NCBI GenBank assembly: GCA_046160865.1
Contig: JBJXHG010000173.1
Location: 1-42,532 of the forward strand
Source of the DNA: JBJXHG01 sp046160865
GTDB taxonomy: Bacteria; Planctomycetota; UBA1135; GCA-002686595
DNA: 42,532 nucleotides
Reading direction: 5' to 3'
The notes beneath the pieces are model-generated. The model did not search any database. It was not told where the DNA came from and saw only the letters and a program-made list of their open reading frames with translations. The translations under genes and the position numbers were made by a program. Shown piece by piece: positions 40,973 to 42,532 of the stretch (its first letter is position 1; each line of letters starts with the position of its first letter).

Positions 40973-42532
<1,560 letters not shown>

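Overview
The window is GC-rich, densely coded bacterial chromosome with no tRNA, rRNA, intact insertion sequence or CRISPR array that I can see. Several features point to a deep-branching member of the Planctomycetota. They are a large secreted choice-of-anchor-B-type protein with the Cys/Gly C-terminal module often seen in planctomycetes, a sigma factor fused to a membrane segment and carboxypeptidase-regulatory domains, and several secreted proteins of unknown role. This placement is inference from gene content, not from a marker gene.

Layout. Positions 1-9540 hold a DJ-1-like protein without the usual cysteine, a Tex-like RNA-binding protein with an RGG-type tail, a membrane coiled-coil protein, a lone PTS Enzyme I, a protein of four Myb/SANT-like repeats, a DUF4870 membrane protein and an EamA transporter. 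Positions 9872-17334 hold a GT-C glycosyltransferase, the sigma factor fusion and the choice-of-anchor protein; long palindromes lie between the last two. Positions 17547-21483 are housekeeping: a SEC-C protein, then an operon trmL, rlmD-like, a small Cys protein and a YqgE/AlgH protein closed by a terminator, then a helical protein. Positions 21520-29902 carry a secreted carboxypeptidase-regulatory protein, a secreted alpha/beta hydrolase and a 1,433-residue AsmA-like protein with five internal repeats.

Positions 30026-31878 are visibly poorer in GC and encode a translationally coupled ATPase and TOPRIM-like (DUF4276) protein, a likely acquired defence-type module. Positions 32021-34591 look like one RiPP metallophore operon: a bufferin-like precursor with a duplicated twelve-cysteine core, a DUF692 (MNIO) modifying enzyme, its DUF2063 partner, and a frataxin homologue that could serve the iron enzyme. 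The remainder holds a zincin, a two-lobed aspartyl protease with PDZ, endonuclease III, a CoA-binding gene broken by an in-frame TAG, a secreted intradiol dioxygenase, acpS, and an acyl-CoA carboxyltransferase/biotinyl-protein operon running off the right edge.

Four kinds of palindromic, transposase-free repeats are scattered through the intergenic gaps. One kind has three copies of about 160 bp, each just downstream of a stop codon. Another has two copies of about 170-180 bp, one at the left edge and one at 25.3 kb.
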